Assembly (NCBI GenBank): GCA_017465865.1
Contig: JAFTVF010000002.1
Span: 26,622-90,621 of the forward strand
Reading direction: 5' to 3'
Source of the DNA: Clostridia bacterium
GTDB taxonomy: Bacteria; Bacillota; Clostridia; Christensenellales; Borkfalkiaceae
DNA length: 64,000 nt
Shown: in pieces, positions 1-8,400 of the stretch
How the letters are laid out: each line of letters starts with the position of its first letter
Position numbering within the stretch: position 1 is the first letter of the stretch
The notes under the pieces: generated by a model
Told to the model about the DNA's origin: nothing
Databases searched by the model: none
What the model saw: the letters and a program-made list of their open reading frames with translations, nothing else
Position numbers and translations under genes: made by a program

Positions 1-2
1 GC

Positions 3-1226
3 TGTTGCGTTATCGAGGACGCTTGCAAAAAATGCGCGCACTTTGCCGAGTGCCGAAAAAAAGGTCTGGACGGGGCTTTGGACAAGCTGATCGAGGTAGG
101 CTGTCTGAAAGGCAAAACCAACCTGATCGATATCCCCCGCGCGCTTGCGGATATCTGTGCGAACCAAAGCGGTATCTTATACGCCGTCAACCGACAACTG
201 ACCGAGTATCGGAAATATATGCTGGAAACGGAAAACGCGGCGAACGGACGGGCGTTGCTTGCCAGCCAAGCGCAGGGCGTGAGCGAGATCTTGAAAAATC
301 TTGCCTTGGAACAAAGCGAGCCGTTACATATCTATACGGACAAAGAACGCGCGCTGAATATCGCGCTGCTTGGCGCAGGGATCGTCTGTTCGGAAGTGCT
401 CGTATACGGCGACGAGGATAACCCTACCCTATCGCTCATCACGTTCGGCAGGGCAGACGTTAAACAAATCGCCGCCGTCGCTTCGCATTTGTTCGGCGCG
501 CCGATGATCATTTCCGAACGACTGACGTTAAGCCAAGATAAATTTTGCTGTATCTTACGCAAAAAGCCGTATTTCGACGCGGCGTTCGGAGTGGCGACCC
601 TTTCGAAATCAGGAGAAAGCGCGAGCGGCGACACCCATTCCGTGATCAAGATCGACGAGCGGAAATTCCTCGTCGCACTCTCCGACGGTATGGGCAGCGG
701 CGAATACGCGCGACGGATCTCCGAAAGCACCATTTCCCTACTCGAAAGTTTTTACCGCGCGAAAATGAACTCCAACCTCGTTCTATCCACCATCAACAAG
801 CTGTTGACCTTTAATAAGGAAGAAAGTTTCGCCTGTGTGGATATCGCGGTCGTGGATCTCGACAGCGGCAGCGCGGATATCGTGAAGATCGGCTCGCCAT
901 CGGGCTTTATCCTTTCGGGAAACACCGTCAAGGTATTGGAAAGCACTTCCTTGCCTTTGGGTATTTTGGACAATCTCCGACCCGACGGGGCGAGCTATAA
1001 TCTGCTTGAAAATGATATTCTATTGTTTTTAAGCGACGGGATCGCCGACGCGTTCGGGTCTGCCGCCGACTTATACGAGGTTTTACGTTCCATTCCTCTG
1101 CACAATCCCCAACAGCTTGCGGATAACTTACTCGACGCGGCGCTGAAAGCCTACGGCGGCGTAGCGAAAGACGATATGACTGCCGTTGCCGTGAGGCTGT
1201 TTAAGAGCGAGCCCGCCGTCGCATAA
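3..1226 (+). CDS. spoIIE: Stage II sporulation protein E, C-terminal part (5' truncated)
   Basis: SpoIIE is the septum-bound PP2C-type phosphatase that dephosphorylates the anti-anti-sigma factor SpoIIAA and so releases sigma-F in the forespore. The reading frame is open from base 3, so the N-terminal membrane part lies left of the window; the TTG at 78 is not taken as the start. The first codons carry a Cys-rich stretch (C-C then CxxC with further Cys), as at the end of the SpoIIE central region. The PP2C domain follows, with the Asp motifs LSDGMGSGEYAR, LFLSDGIADAF and KDDMTAVAVRL that place the metal ligands. The gene ends at a strong bidirectional terminator shared with the convergent ABC ATPase gene. 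Identification is firm; a generic PP2C phosphatase is the only alternative. Confidence 0.93.
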   Translation, partial: CCVIEDACKKCAHFAECRKKGLDGALDKLIEVGCLKGKTNLIDIPRALADICANQSGILYAVNRQLTEYRKYMLETENAANGRALLASQAQGVSEILKNLALEQSEPLHIYTDKERALNIALLGAGIVCSEVLVYGDEDNPTLSLITFGRADVKQIAAVASHLFGAPMIISERLTLSQDKFCCILRKKPYFDAAFGVATLSKSGESASGDTHSVIKIDERKFLVALSDGMGSGEYARRISESTISLLESFYRAKMNSNLVLSTINKLLTFNKEESFACVDIAVVDLDSGSADIVKIGSPSGFILSGNTVKVLESTSLPLGILDNLRPDGASYNLLENDILLFLSDGIADAFGSAADLYEVLRSIPLHNPQQLADNLLDAALKAYGGVAKDDMTAVAVRLFKSEPAVA

Positions 1227-1241
1227 AAACAACGCGAAAAA

Positions 1242-1275
1242 ACAGCTCTTTGCGGTTTGCAAAGAGCTGTTTGAT
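1242..1275. terminator. Bidirectional terminator between spoIIE and the ABC ATPase gene
   Basis: A 12-bp perfect inverted repeat (ACAGCTCTTTGC / GCAAAGAGCTGT) with a 5-nt loop. An A-rich run lies on the left and a T-rich run on the right, so it can serve both converging genes. Confidence 0.85.
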
Positions 1276-1294
1276 TTACTCGATCAGCCGAGAA

Positions 1295-2692
1295 TTATTC
1301 TTCGGTCTTTTCTTCTTCCGCGGGAGCTTCGTCTGCAACGATTTCGTCGTTAGCGGAAGTAGCCTGTTTCGCAGCAACGCGTTTTGCCATTCTTGCGTCC
1401 TTTCTTGCCTGCGCTTTCATTTCTTTCGTAATGATACGCGCCGCGTCGATACGGGAACGCATTTCCTGAGGTGTAGGAGGTACGAACGCCGAACCTTCTG
1501 CATTCTCTTCGATAACTTCGTAGCCCTCGTCTCTTTCAAGGATCGAAGCTTCCGTTTCGCCGTCGAACATGTGGATATGATGCGCGTCGAATGCAAGCTC
1601 GATAATGTCGTTGAGCGCAACGACTGCACGGCTGGAAATCTTCGCGATCATCTGCGTGGAGTTGTCGATAACCGAGCTTTCCTTGCCTTCGTGGTCAAGT
1701 TCGCAGTAGATCTGCGTTTCAGCACCGAGTTTTTCGATAACTTCGATACGCGCTTTTACAACGGTGTCGGGCGAGTTGGAAATGAACATCTGATCCTGAT
1801 GGATATCTTCGGGACGAACGCCGAGCGTGATCTGTTTACCGGTGTCGAGGTATTCGTTGATGTTCTTAATTCTTGCCGCAACGCTCTTAGGAAGCAAAAT
1901 CTTGTTGCCGCCCGTGAAGTTGACGTAGATCTTACCGCCCTCGCTCGTAAGCGTGGATTCTTTGAAGAAGTTCATCTGAGGCGTACCGATGAAGCTTGCA
2001 ACGAACAGGTTTACGGGATAGTCGTAAAGGTTCTGCGGGGTATCAACCTGCTGCATGAAACCGTCTTTCATAACGACGATACGCGTACCCATCGTCATAG
2101 CCTCGATCTGGTCGTGCGTAACGTAGATGAACGTCGTAGCAAGACGAGCGTGAAGCTTGGAAATTTCCGTTCTCATCGAAGCACGGAGCTTTGCGTCGAG
2201 GTTGGACAAAGGTTCGTCGAGCAAGAATACCTTGGGTTCGCGAACGATCGTACGGCCGAGCGCGACACGTTGTCTTTGACCGCCGGACAAAGCCTTGGGT
2301 TTACGGGACAGATAGTCGGTGATACCGAGGATCTCAGCCGCCGCTTTTACCTTTTGGTCAATGATTTCCTTGGGTACTTTACGGAGTTTCAAACCGAACG
2401 CCATGTTGTCGTATACGGACATATGAGGATACAACGCGTAGTTCTGGAATACCATCGCGATGTCTCTGTCCTTGGGAACGACGTCGTTTACGAGTTTGCC
2501 GTCGATATAGAGTTCGCCCGAGGAGATTTCTTCCAAACCTGCGATCATACGAAGGGTCGTGGATTTACCGCAACCGGAAGGTCCTACGAGTACGATGAAT
2601 TCTTTATCTCTGATATCGAGACAGAAATCGAATACTGCTTGTACACCCGAGGGGTATACTTTGTTAATGCCTTTCAGCAAAAGTCCTGACAT
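1295..2692 (-). CDS. Sugar ABC transporter ATP-binding protein, UgpC/MsmK/MalK family
   Basis: This ATPase energises carbohydrate ABC importers at the inner face of the membrane; in Firmicutes one such ATPase (MsmX/MsmK) often serves several transporters. Visible motifs are Walker A GPSGCGKST (residues 37-45), Q-loop, signature LSGGQRQRVALGR, Walker B VFLLDEP with D-loop SNLDAKLR, and the H-loop VTHDQIEAMTM. A C-terminal TOBE regulatory region contains LGVRPEDI. At 465 aa it is about 80-90 residues longer than the usual 370; the extra C-terminus is rich in Glu, Ala and Lys and looks disordered. No permease or binding-protein gene is adjacent, which fits a stand-alone shared ATPase. The ATG follows AGGAAAAAGATT and a good promoter. 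Confidence 0.93.
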   Translation of the reverse strand: MSGLLLKGINKVYPSGVQAVFDFCLDIRDKEFIVLVGPSGCGKSTTLRMIAGLEEISSGELYIDGKLVNDVVPKDRDIAMVFQNYALYPHMSVYDNMAFGLKLRKVPKEIIDQKVKAAAEILGITDYLSRKPKALSGGQRQRVALGRTIVREPKVFLLDEPLSNLDAKLRASMRTEISKLHARLATTFIYVTHDQIEAMTMGTRIVVMKDGFMQQVDTPQNLYDYPVNLFVASFIGTPQMNFFKESTLTSEGGKIYVNFTGGNKILLPKSVAARIKNINEYLDTGKQITLGVRPEDIHQDQMFISNSPDTVVKARIEVIEKLGAETQIYCELDHEGKESSVIDNSTQMIAKISSRAVVALNDIIELAFDAHHIHMFDGETEASILERDEGYEVIEENAEGSAFVPPTPQEMRSRIDAARIITKEMKAQARKDARMAKRVAAKQATSANDEIVADEAPAEEEKTEE

Positions 2693-2734
2693 AATCTTTT
2701 TCCTCCAAATGGATTATCAATTTTCATTACTACT

Positions 2735-2763
2735 ATTTTACTATACTTTGCAAAAAATTACAA
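2735..2763 (-). promoter_or_regulatory. Sigma-A-type promoter for the ABC ATPase gene
   Basis: On the minus strand, TTGTAA (-35, 2758-2763), 17-bp spacer, TAAAAT (-10, 2735-2740), about 35 bp before the ATG. The spacer contains one of two copies of TGCAAAGTATA (2742-2752; the other at 2798-2808), a candidate operator. Confidence 0.6.
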
Positions 2764-2821
2764 TAGGCAAAATCACCAAAGTTGTCCTTTTCCTTTGTAT
2801 ACTTTGCACAACTTCCGCTAT

Positions 2822-3748
2822 TTACGGCAGTATTTTGCCCGTAGACATATACAAACCGTACCATTCTTCGCGCGTAAGCTCGATATCCCCCGCCTTGCAC
2901 AGCGCGCGCATACGCTCGGGCGAGGTCGTGCCCGTGATCACCTGCTTGAACGCGGGATGACGGAGTGTCCACGCAAGCGCGATCGCTTCGGGCGCGCAGT
3001 CGTATTGCTCTGCGAGACGGTTGAGCTCTTTATTCAGCTCGGGGAATTTCTCGTTGCCGATAAACACGCCCTCGAAAAAGCCGTATTGCAAGGGCGACCA
3101 AGCCTGTAACGCGATCCCGCTTGCACGCGCGTATTCTAAGGCGTTGCCCGCGCGCGTAACCGACTCGTCTTTGTACATATTGACGTTCAGCCCCGCGTCT
3201 ACGGGCAGGGTATGCCCGAGCGAAAACTGCATCTGATTTGCGACGATCTCCACCCCGAACGCCCTGAAAAGCCGCATCTGCTCGGCAGAAAAATTACTCA
3301 CGCCGAACGCGCGGACCTTGCCCTGCGCGCGGAGTTTTTCAAAGGCTTCCGCCACTTCCTCCGGCTCGACGAGGGTATCGGGACGGTGCAACAACAGAAT
3401 ATCGATATACTCCACGTTCAGGCGTTTGAGACTACCCTCTACGGACGACAGGATATAGTCTTTTGAAAAATCGAAACGGTTGATCCTGCCGTTCTCGTCC
3501 TTGCGGATACCGCATTTCGTCTGTAAAATGTAGTCTTTGCGCGGAATTTCGAGATCGCGCATCGCAACGCCAAACACCTTTTCGCTGTTCCCGCCGCCGT
3601 AAACGTCCGCGAGGTCGAACATATTCACGCCCGCGCGCAACGCCTCGACGATGACTTCTTCCGTCTGGCGCAAGGGCTTATCCGCGATCCGCATACAGCC
3701 CATTACGATCCCCGACGCGTTCACGCCGTGTAAATTACAGTACTTCAT
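2822..3748 (-). CDS. Aldo/keto reductase family oxidoreductase
   Basis: NADPH-dependent TIM-barrel reductase of carbonyl substrates, most like the YdhF/Tas branch. The catalytic tetrad is readable: Asp45 and Tyr50 in FDLADVYGGGNS, Lys78 in QTKCG and His121 in LLLHRPD. The NADP phosphate-binding end has the usual TGTTSPERMRA-type segment. Length (308 aa) is normal. It lies downstream of yigZ on the same strand but is separated from it by a 220-bp hairpin-array repeat (3771-3992), so joint expression is uncertain. The ATG is preceded by AAGGAGGACAG. The substrate cannot be told from sequence. Confidence 0.9.
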   Translation of the reverse strand: MKYCNLHGVNASGIVMGCMRIADKPLRQTEEVIVEALRAGVNMFDLADVYGGGNSEKVFGVAMRDLEIPRKDYILQTKCGIRKDENGRINRFDFSKDYILSSVEGSLKRLNVEYIDILLLHRPDTLVEPEEVAEAFEKLRAQGKVRAFGVSNFSAEQMRLFRAFGVEIVANQMQFSLGHTLPVDAGLNVNMYKDESVTRAGNALEYARASGIALQAWSPLQYGFFEGVFIGNEKFPELNKELNRLAEQYDCAPEAIALAWTLRHPAFKQVITGTTSPERMRALCKAGDIELTREEWYGLYMSTGKILP

Positions 3749-3770
3749 ACTCTGTCCTCCTTGATATTTT

Positions 3771-3992
3771 CAGTGAATTGAATTGCTTAGCAATTCGTGA
3801 ATTTTCGCTAACGCTCAGTGAATTGGGCTTCGCCCGTGAATTGCGTTGCCACAGCAACGCGTTATTGGATTATTCCATAACGCAACGCTTTGCGTTGCAT
3901 TTCACGAAAAACGAAGTTTTTCATTTCACGCGCCGATAGGCGCATTTCACGCAATGCAACGCCTTGCATTTCACTGCAAAGCTCTGCTTTGC
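3771..3992. repeat. Hairpin-array interspersed repeat, copy A
   Basis: Intergenic element made of about ten small inverted repeats, each 4-8 bp per arm with 3-5 nt loops. They are separated by GTGAATT in the left half and ATTTCAC in the right half, so the whole element is a loose inverted repeat around 3861-3885. Examples are GGGC-ttc-GCCC (3825-3835), GCGTTGC-caca-GCAACGC (3843-3860), GAAAAAC-gaa-GTTTTTC (3906-3922) and GCAAAGC-tct-GCTTTGC (3976-3992). Related copies lie at 60971, 62886 and 63737. It fills the gap between the yigZ stop codon and the aldo/keto reductase gene and has no ORF of its own. Confidence 0.9.
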
Positions 3993-3993
3993 C

Positions 3994-4626
3994 TTATTCC
4001 TTAAACGGCGCGTAATATTCGCCCCGCTTTTCCAGCTTAACTCTGCCTTGCATATAATCGATAAACCCGTCGCAAAACGCCTGTTCTTCCGTTTGCTTGA
4101 CCGCCGCGCGGAACACCACCTTTTCCCCGTAGTCCGTCGAAAGCAACGAACAGGGGGTTGCCGAAAGATATTTCTGCGCGCCGTCGATGCCCGTGTACTC
4201 GACCTCGACCTCGTATTCCGAGCACATCTCCAACACCCGAATATCCGCGCCGTCGAGGTTCTCCGCGGCGGACGAGGAATACGCCCGCACCAGACCGCCC
4301 GCGCCCAGCTTTATCCCCCCGAAATACCGTACGACCGCCACCGCCGTTTCGTATAATTTCTTGGCTTTGAGCACTTCGAGGATAGGCACGCCCGCCGTGC
4401 CCTGCGGCTCGCCGTCGTCCGAAAAGCGTTGTAAATTCCCCGTTTTATCCGCGACGAACGCGTAGCAAACGTGGGTAGCGAGCGAGTGCGCCGAACGGAT
4501 CTCCGCGATAAACGCGCGCGCCTCTTCCTCGCTCTCTACGTGCGCGGAATAGGTGATAAAACGCGATCTTTCGATAATTTTTTCACTCTCGTAACGGCTG
4601 AACACCGTGCGGACGGGCTTTGACAT
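3994..4626 (-). CDS. yigZ: YigZ/IMPACT family protein (UPF0029)
   Basis: Conserved two-domain protein of the IMPACT/YigZ family, implicated in translation-stress responses in eukaryotes; the bacterial role is unclear. The N-terminal UPF0029 domain holds the family core around residues 50-110 (HVCYAFV, FSDDGEPQGTAG, VVRYFGGIKLGAGGLVRAY). The C-terminal ferredoxin-like domain (DUF1949) covers about residues 135-205. At 210 aa the length is typical. It lies just downstream of tyrS, whose terminator is at 4646-4671, and its stop codon abuts repeat copy A. Confidence 0.9.
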   Translation of the reverse strand: MSKPVRTVFSRYESEKIIERSRFITYSAHVESEEEARAFIAEIRSAHSLATHVCYAFVADKTGNLQRFSDDGEPQGTAGVPILEVLKAKKLYETAVAVVRYFGGIKLGAGGLVRAYSSSAAENLDGADIRVLEMCSEYEVEVEYTGIDGAQKYLSATPCSLLSTDYGEKVVFRAAVKQTEEQAFCDGFIDYMQGRVKLEKRGEYYAPFKE

Positions 4627-4645
4627 AACGCTCCTTGCTGTTTGT

Positions 4646-4671
4646 AAAAAAGGACGGTATATACCCGTCCT
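4646..4671 (-). terminator. Terminator of tyrS
   Basis: Read on the minus strand: GGACGG, 7-nt loop, CCGTCC, then TTTTTT, directly after the tyrS stop codon. Confidence 0.8.
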
Positions 4672-4676
4672 CTTAT

Positions 4677-5873
4677 TTATTTTACGATAATTTTCAAATG
4701 AACTTTTTTGCCTTTATGCAACACGAATTCGCTTGCAGGTACGGGCATATTCGGGTCGGTTACTTTCGTTTCGTCTACGGAAACGCCGCCCTGCTCGATG
4801 AGTCTGCGCGCTTCGCCCTTGGACTTTGCAACGCCCGCCGCTACCATCGCGTCTACGACCGTCTGCACGCGCTCGACTTCTTTCGTCAAAAGCTCGGTAT
4901 CCGCGCCGCCGAACGCCGCTTTGGCTTGGCTTTGCGCGAGGTTCGCCTTTTCTTCGCCGTGTACCTCTTTCGTCAGCTCGTACGCGAGCACTTCTTTCGC
5001 TTTATTGATGCGCTCGTCGCGGTGCGCGCACAGCGCCGCGATCTCGTCAAGCGACAGGAAAGTGAGGAGCTTCATACACTTCTCCACGTCCTCGTCCGCG
5101 ATATTTCTCCAATACTGATAAAATTCGTACGGCGTCGTCTTGTTCTCGTCCAGCCACACCGCGCCTTTCGCCGTTTTGCCCATCTTCTTACCGTCGGAGG
5201 TCGTGAGCAGAGTAAAGGTCATTGCGTACGCGGGTTTTTGTTCTTTTACGCGGATCAGGTTCGCGCCCGCAAGGATATTGCTCCACTGATCGTCCCCGCC
5301 AAGCTCTAACTGACAGCCGTATTTTCTGTACAGAACCAGGAAATCGTAGCCCTGCATCAGCATATAGTTGAATTCAAGGAAGGAAAGTCCGCGCTCTAAA
5401 CGCTGTTTGAAACATTCCGCCGTGAGCATCTTATTGACGGAGAAATGCGTACCGATCTCGCGCAGGAAATCGATATAGTTGAGGTCAAGCAGCCAATCCC
5501 CGTTATCCACGACGATCGCGGCGTTCTCGCCCTCGAAATCGATAAATCTCGACATTTGTTTTTTGAAACATTCCACGTTATGACGGATGGTTTCTTTCGT
5601 CATCATCGAACGCATATCCGTTCTGCCCGAGGGATCGCCTACCATCGCCGTACCGCCGCCGATAAGGATAATCGGCTTATGCCCCGCTTTTTGCATGTGG
5701 TGCATCGCGATCAGCTGCATAAAATGCCCGACGTGCAAAGAATCCGCCGTGGGATCGAACCCGATATAAAAAGGCACGCTCTCCTTGCCGAGTTTTTCGT
5801 ACAGCTCTTCCTCGTACACCGTTTGTTTTACGAAACCTCTCGCGCGGAGGGTGTCCATTACGTTCGTTGCCAT
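4677..5873 (-). CDS. tyrS: Tyrosyl-tRNA synthetase
   Basis: Class I aminoacyl-tRNA synthetase that charges tRNA-Tyr. The HIGH-type motif is HVGHF in [13 protein letters not shown], and the KMSKS-type loop reads KMGKT in [11 protein letters not shown]. The tyrosine and ATP pockets ([26 protein letters not shown]) are intact. The last 60 residues form an S4 RNA-binding domain ([21 protein letters not shown]). At 398 aa the length is normal for the bacterial enzyme. The leader is only about 40 nt, so there is no room for the tyrosine T-box that often precedes this gene in Firmicutes. The gene has its own promoter and terminator. Confidence 0.97.
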   Translation of the reverse strand: MATNVMDTLRARGFVKQTVYEEELYEKLGKESVPFYIGFDPTADSLHVGHFMQLIAMHHMQKAGHKPIILIGGGTAMVGDPSGRTDMRSMMTKETIRHNVECFKKQMSRFIDFEGENAAIVVDNGDWLLDLNYIDFLREIGTHFSVNKMLTAECFKQRLERGLSFLEFNYMLMQGYDFLVLYRKYGCQLELGGDDQWSNILAGANLIRVKEQKPAYAMTFTLLTTSDGKKMGKTAKGAVWLDENKTTPYEFYQYWRNIADEDVEKCMKLLTFLSLDEIAALCAHRDERINKAKEVLAYELTKEVHGEEKANLAQSQAKAAFGGADTELLTKEVERVQTVVDAMVAAGVAKSKGEARRLIEQGGVSVDETKVTDPNMPVPASEFVLHKGKKVHLKIIVK

Positions 5874-5917
5874 CAGTAAAATTCTCCTTATGATAAAACC
5901 TGAAAATCTTACCTTAC

Positions 5918-5946
5918 AATTTACACTTTTTTTCCGTAATTGTCAA
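5918..5946 (-). promoter_or_regulatory. Promoter of tyrS
   Basis: Minus strand: TTGACA (-35, 5941-5946), 17-bp A-rich spacer, TAAATT (-10, 5918-5923), about 45 bp before the start codon. Confidence 0.65.
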
Positions 5947-5985
5947 GCGTTTTTCCCGTTTTTTCACGCCACAAAGCGCAAAATC

Positions 5986-6198
5986 TCAAAAAGCCGTCTG
6001 CAAACGCTTGCTTTGCGCCGTTTCCGTAAGAATATCCGACACCCCGCCGATAAAGGTCAGCCCCGCAAACAACGCCTCTACCGCCTCCGCGTGCGTGCGC
6101 TCTTTCAAGCCCCGCGCAAGCTCCGCGTTCAAACGCTCCGCGCGCTCTTTCGCCCTGCGCCGTATCATACTCTCGATATATTCGTCAAAATTTTTCAT
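5986..6198 (-). CDS. Small hypothetical protein, helical
   Basis: A 70-residue ORF of unknown function. The chosen ATG has AAAGAGGG about 9 nt upstream; an in-frame ATG 57 bp further upstream lacks a ribosome-binding site and would overlap the divergent promoter. The sequence is strongly helical and charged (KNFDEYIESMIRRRAKERAERLNAE...), then a short Gly-rich hydrophobic stretch (LFAGLTFIGGVSDIL). It is divergent from the WYL regulator and could share its control region. No family is recognised. Confidence 0.45.
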   Translation of the reverse strand: MKNFDEYIESMIRRRAKERAERLNAELARGLKERTHAEAVEALFAGLTFIGGVSDILTETAQSKRLQTAF

Positions 6199-6247
6199 AT
6201 TTTTTCGCCCTCTTTCCGTTTTTCTACGCCTATTGTAGCACAGAAAA

Positions 6248-6266
6248 CTTGACAATATCTGTCAAG
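6248..6266. promoter_or_regulatory. Candidate operator overlapping the WYL regulator -35
   Basis: Perfect inverted repeat CTTGACA-ATATC-TGTCAAG whose left arm contains the -35 hexamer of the regulator's own promoter. Its position suggests autoregulation and control of the divergent small gene. Confidence 0.5.
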
Positions 6267-6277
6267 TATGTTAAAAT
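6249..6277 (+). promoter_or_regulatory. Promoter of the WYL-domain regulator
   Basis: TTGACA (6249-6254), 17-bp spacer, TAAAAT (6272-6277), about 45 bp before the start codon. Confidence 0.8.
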
Positions 6278-6322
6278 ATTTTTATAAAATACAAAAAAAA
6301 ATTTTTGGAGAGGAAAGAAAGT

Positions 6323-7249
6323 ATGAAATTTTCCATTCTTCTGGCGATTTTGTTCGAGCTACTCGCAAAACGCAAGCTCACCGCGCCCTATCTTGCGGAA
6401 AAGCACGAGATCTCCACGCGCACGGTGTATCGGTACGTCGATCTTTTATCCGCGACCGTGCCCGTGTACGTAAAACAGGGCAGAAACGGCGGGATCTGTA
6501 TTTCGGACAATTACAAGCTCCCCGTCGGGTTTATGACGACGGAGGAATACGAGGCGGCGATCGAAGCGCTCAGCGCGATGTATTCCCAGCTCCCGCAAGA
6601 ACGGTTTTTGGCGGCGAAGCGCAAGCTGTCCGCGCAGGTGAAGTCGGAAGCGCGAGAGCTTACCCTTTCGGGCGAGATCGGGAATATCCTCGTAGACGGC
6701 GGGACTTGGGGGGATACGCGGAATTTCTCCGAAAAAATACGGCTCGTTGAAGAATGTCTGCGGGAAAAGCTCGTTTTGGAAATCGAGTATCATTCCCGCA
6801 CAGGCGAAAAAACGCAACGCAAGATCGAGCCGCACGTACTCGTTTTTAAGCAGAGCGTTTGGTATATCTATGCGTTCTGCCACAAGCAGCGGGATTTTCG
6901 TCTGTTCCGTTTGGGGCGTATCTTTTCGGCTCTGAAAACGGAAGAAACGTTCCGAAAACGCCCCTTTGCCCGCGAGGATATCCCGCTTAGTTACTGGACG
7001 AGCGAACGCTCGGTAGACGCACGGTTTGAGATATCGGAAAGCGCGTTCGCCGACGCGCAGGACTGGTTGGGCGTGGAAAATATGCAATTAAAGAACGGGA
7101 AATGGTACGCCGAAGTAACCCTGCCCGACGACGAAACGCTGGTACGCAAGATCGTCAGCCTCGGCGCGGGAATGAAAGTACTTTCCCCCGAAGCCTTACA
7201 AACGCGGGTCGCGCAAGCCGCACGAGAAGTCGCCTTGCTCTATCGATAA
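6323..7249 (+). CDS. HTH/WYL-domain transcriptional regulator (YafY type)
   Basis: DNA-binding regulator with an N-terminal winged HTH (residues about 5-60, with LLAKRKLTAPYLAEKHEIS and a TVYRYVDLLS recognition helix). A WYL ligand-sensing domain follows (about 130-215, including VLEIEYHS, EPHVLVFKQSVWYIYAFC and FRLFRLGRI) and a C-terminal WCX extension. At 308 aa it is typical of the DeoR-like YafY group. The ATG at 6323 is chosen because GGAGAGGAAAG precedes it; a TTG six codons upstream lies inside that ribosome site. The ligand and targets are unknown; an inverted repeat over its -35 suggests autoregulation. Confidence 0.9.
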   Translation: MKFSILLAILFELLAKRKLTAPYLAEKHEISTRTVYRYVDLLSATVPVYVKQGRNGGICISDNYKLPVGFMTTEEYEAAIEALSAMYSQLPQERFLAAKRKLSAQVKSEARELTLSGEIGNILVDGGTWGDTRNFSEKIRLVEECLREKLVLEIEYHSRTGEKTQRKIEPHVLVFKQSVWYIYAFCHKQRDFRLFRLGRIFSALKTEETFRKRPFAREDIPLSYWTSERSVDARFEISESAFADAQDWLGVENMQLKNGKWYAEVTLPDDETLVRKIVSLGAGMKVLSPEALQTRVAQAAREVALLYR

Positions 7250-7256
7250 TCTCTTT

Positions 7257-7287
7257 CCCTTTCGCCGCCGCGAAAGGGATTTTTTTC
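7257..7287 (+). terminator. Terminator after the WYL regulator
   Basis: CCCTTTCGC-cgcc-GCGAAAGGG followed by a run of seven T. Confidence 0.88.
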
Positions 7288-7347
7288 GGAATATCCGCGC
7301 TTTTCGCCGTCTATAATATATAGAAAGAAACTTTGCGGGGGTATGCG

Positions 7348-8400
7348 ATGAAAAAGATTTTATTCACGGGCGGCGGCAGCGCGGGGCACGTGATTCCGAA
7401 TATTGCCTTGATCGAGGAAATTTTATCGACGGGCGAAGCGGATATTTGTTATATGGGCACGGACGGGATCGAAAAAAGCCTGATCGCCGAATGGAAACTG
7501 CCCTATTATCAAATCGATTGTCCAAAGCTCGTACGCGGCGGCGGTTGGCGGGGTTTGAAAAATAATTTGAAAATTCCGTCGGCGTTTTTGCGCGCCAAAA
7601 AACAGGCGGAAGAAGGGCTACGCGCCTTTCAGCCCGATCTCGTGTTCTCCAAAGGCGGATACGTGGCTTTGCCCGTCGTGTTCGCAGCGCGGAAATTAAA
7701 AATTCCCTGCCTCGCCCACGAAAGTGATCTTTCCATCGGGCTTGCCAACCGTCTTTCGGCGGGCAAATGCGAAAATCTTTTGACCTCGTTTCCCGAAACG
7801 GCGGAAAAGACGCGCCGCGGCAAATACACGGGCGCGCCCTTGCGGCGGTCGGTACTGTCGGCAACAAAAGCGGAGGCACGGAAAAAATTCGGTATCCCGT
7901 TTAACGAAAAGGTCTTGCTGGTATTCGGCGGGGGAAGTGGCAGCAGGGCTTTGAACGAGGCGCTCAGAAAAAACCTGAAAAGACTGACGAAAAGCTATTA
8001 CGTTTTGCATCTTTGCGGGAAAGGCAACACCGTAGAAAGCAACCTAAAAAATTACCGTCAGATCGAATTCGCCTTAGACATGGGTGAGATTTACGCCTGC
8101 GCCGACCTCGTAATCTCCCGCGCCGGCGCAGGCACGGTATTTGAAATCCTCGCCCTGAAAAAGCCCGCGATCCTCGTCCCCTTGGCAGGCGCAACGCGGG
8201 GCGATCAGAAGCAAAACGCCAAGTATTTCCAGCGCAAAGGACTTTGCCGCGTGCTCCCGCAATCGGAGCTTGACAGGCTCGCGGAAGAGATTGATAGCGC
8301 GTTTTTAGACGAGGGGCTCAAAGACAGGCTCGCGGTGGGAAGTTTCGGGCAAGGCAACGAAAATATCCTGCGCGAAATACGGAGCTATCTCCGAAAATGA
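7348..8400 (+). CDS. murG: UDP-GlcNAc--undecaprenyl-PP-MurNAc-pentapeptide transferase
   Basis: MurG adds GlcNAc to lipid I to make lipid II at the inner face of the membrane. It is a GT-B glycosyltransferase: the N-terminal glycine-rich loop FTGGGSAGHV (residues 5-14), the lipid-side loop with FSKGGYVALP, the second G-loop VFGGGSGSRALN, and the donor site AGAGTVFEIL with the loop GATRGDQKQNAKYF. At 350 aa it is of usual length. The ATG at 7348 has GGGGG six bases upstream; the TTG five codons earlier is not used. A tiny ORF (ATG CGA TGA) overlaps this start. The gene overlaps the next by 4 bp (ATGA), so it is translationally coupled to yunB. It stands outside a dcw cluster, and may be a second, sporulation-linked copy. 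Confidence 0.9.
   Translation: MKKILFTGGGSAGHVIPNIALIEEILSTGEADICYMGTDGIEKSLIAEWKLPYYQIDCPKLVRGGGWRGLKNNLKIPSAFLRAKKQAEEGLRAFQPDLVFSKGGYVALPVVFAARKLKIPCLAHESDLSIGLANRLSAGKCENLLTSFPETAEKTRRGKYTGAPLRRSVLSATKAEARKKFGIPFNEKVLLVFGGGSGSRALNEALRKNLKRLTKSYYVLHLCGKGNTVESNLKNYRQIEFALDMGEIYACADLVISRAGAGTVFEILALKKPAILVPLAGATRGDQKQNAKYFQRKGLCRVLPQSELDRLAEEIDSAFLDEGLKDRLAVGSFGQGNENILREIRSYLRK

Noticed and set aside
1250-2689. 479-aa ORF on the plus strand
   Set aside because: It is the exact antisense of the ABC ATPase gene, whose motifs are all present; the plus-strand product shows no family features and has a biased composition.
3771-3992. CRISPR array
   Set aside because: The regular short spacers GTGAATT and ATTTCAC are only 7 nt, the intervening units are themselves palindromes, and the pattern inverts at the centre; there are no cas genes.
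5874-5985. Tyrosine T-box before tyrS
   Set aside because: The promoter lies about 45 bp from the start codon, leaving no room for a T-box.
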